From Cryomorphaceae bacterium (GTDB lineage: Bacteria > Bacteroidota > Bacteroidia > Flavobacteriales > Schleiferiaceae): a stretch of DNA of 5,735 nucleotides. The DNA lies in the NCBI GenBank assembly GCA_013911625.1, contig JACESW010000088.1, positions 1-5,735 on the forward strand. The letters are read 5' to 3'. The notes under the pieces were generated by a model. It worked only from the letters and a program-made list of their open reading frames with translations. It was not told where the DNA came from and searched no databases. Below are positions 5,650-5,735 of the stretch, one piece after another. Position 1 is the first letter of the stretch. Every line of letters starts with the position of its first letter. The position numbers and the translations under genes were made by a program.

Positions 5650-5735
5650 TCTTTTACCCTTTTCAGTAGTGGCGGCTTCGGTGTTCGAGGTGCGCGCCCT
5701 TCATATTCTTTCAGGATTTCGGCAAAACGTGCTAC
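5619..5735 (-). CDS. Possible C-terminal end of an unidentified minus-strand gene (partial)
   Basis: From the window edge the minus strand reads 38 open codons ending in TGA at 5621-5619. It is the only minus-strand frame without a stop in the 86 bases after lptB. The peptide looks like a real protein tail: [13 protein letters not shown], then a basic, proline-rich [17 protein letters not shown], then LRALSSKF. I do not recognise the family. If real, its last 31 bases overlap the 3' end of lptB convergently, which is uncommon but not rare. Against it, two plus-strand frames are also open across 5650-5735, and the fragment is short. No hairpin terminator lies between it and lptB. The sequence past the right edge is needed to decide. 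Confidence 0.45.
   Translation of the reverse strand, partial: VARFAEILKEYEGRAPRTPKPPLLKRVKDYLRALSSKF

Noticed and set aside
5650..5735. Two open plus-strand frames after lptB
   Set aside because: One follows lptB in the same frame after its stop, with no start codon; the other offers only GTG starts without a ribosome site. Neither peptide looks protein-like, and the minus-strand frame is the better candidate.
1..5735. Search for a mobile element, CRISPR array, toxin-antitoxin pair, tRNA or defence system
   Set aside because: No spaced direct repeats, terminal inverted repeats, transposase or integrase motifs, or tRNA-like folds were seen; the larger genes are all core repair, regulation or envelope genes.

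Overview
The window looks like a piece of ordinary chromosome from a Bacteroidota bacterium, most likely of the flavobacterial branch. The evidence is the style of the proteins: a Bacteroidota-type ECF sigma factor, a RecQ of about 720 residues with an acidic C-terminal extension, and a TatC with a long first periplasmic loop. The genes also lack strong Shine-Dalgarno sequences, and an exact match to the Bacteroidota -7 promoter consensus TAnnTTTG lies upstream of uvrA. The genus cannot be named from this sequence.

Layout: (1) positions 1-834, minus strand, hold the first 278 codons of uvrA, cut by the window edge. (2) A short divergent intergenic region (835-989) separates it from a plus-strand ECF-type sigma factor gene (990-1574). 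(3) A small plus-strand gene of about 59 codons (1597-1776) follows and ends on a perfect, U-flanked hairpin (1775-1802). That hairpin can terminate transcription from both sides. (4) Convergent to this, recQ occupies 1819-3993 on the minus strand. (5) After a second divergent intergenic region (3994-4104), tatC (4105-4917) and lptB (4918-5649) form a tight plus-strand pair with no base between stop and start. (6) The last bases read best as the C-terminal end of an unidentified minus-strand gene that overlaps the 3' end of lptB.

Functionally there are two genome-maintenance genes (uvrA for nucleotide excision repair, recQ for helicase-dependent recombination and repair) and two envelope-biogenesis genes (tatC for export of folded proteins, lptB for lipopolysaccharide transport). 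One regulator of unknown regulon sits among them. Nothing indicates a mobile element, CRISPR array, RNA gene or novel multi-gene system. No stretch over 300 bases lacks a gene. The points worth a second look are small: the unknown small protein, family-level residue substitutions in UvrA and TatC, the abutting GTG start of lptB, and the overlapping convergent reading frame at the right edge.
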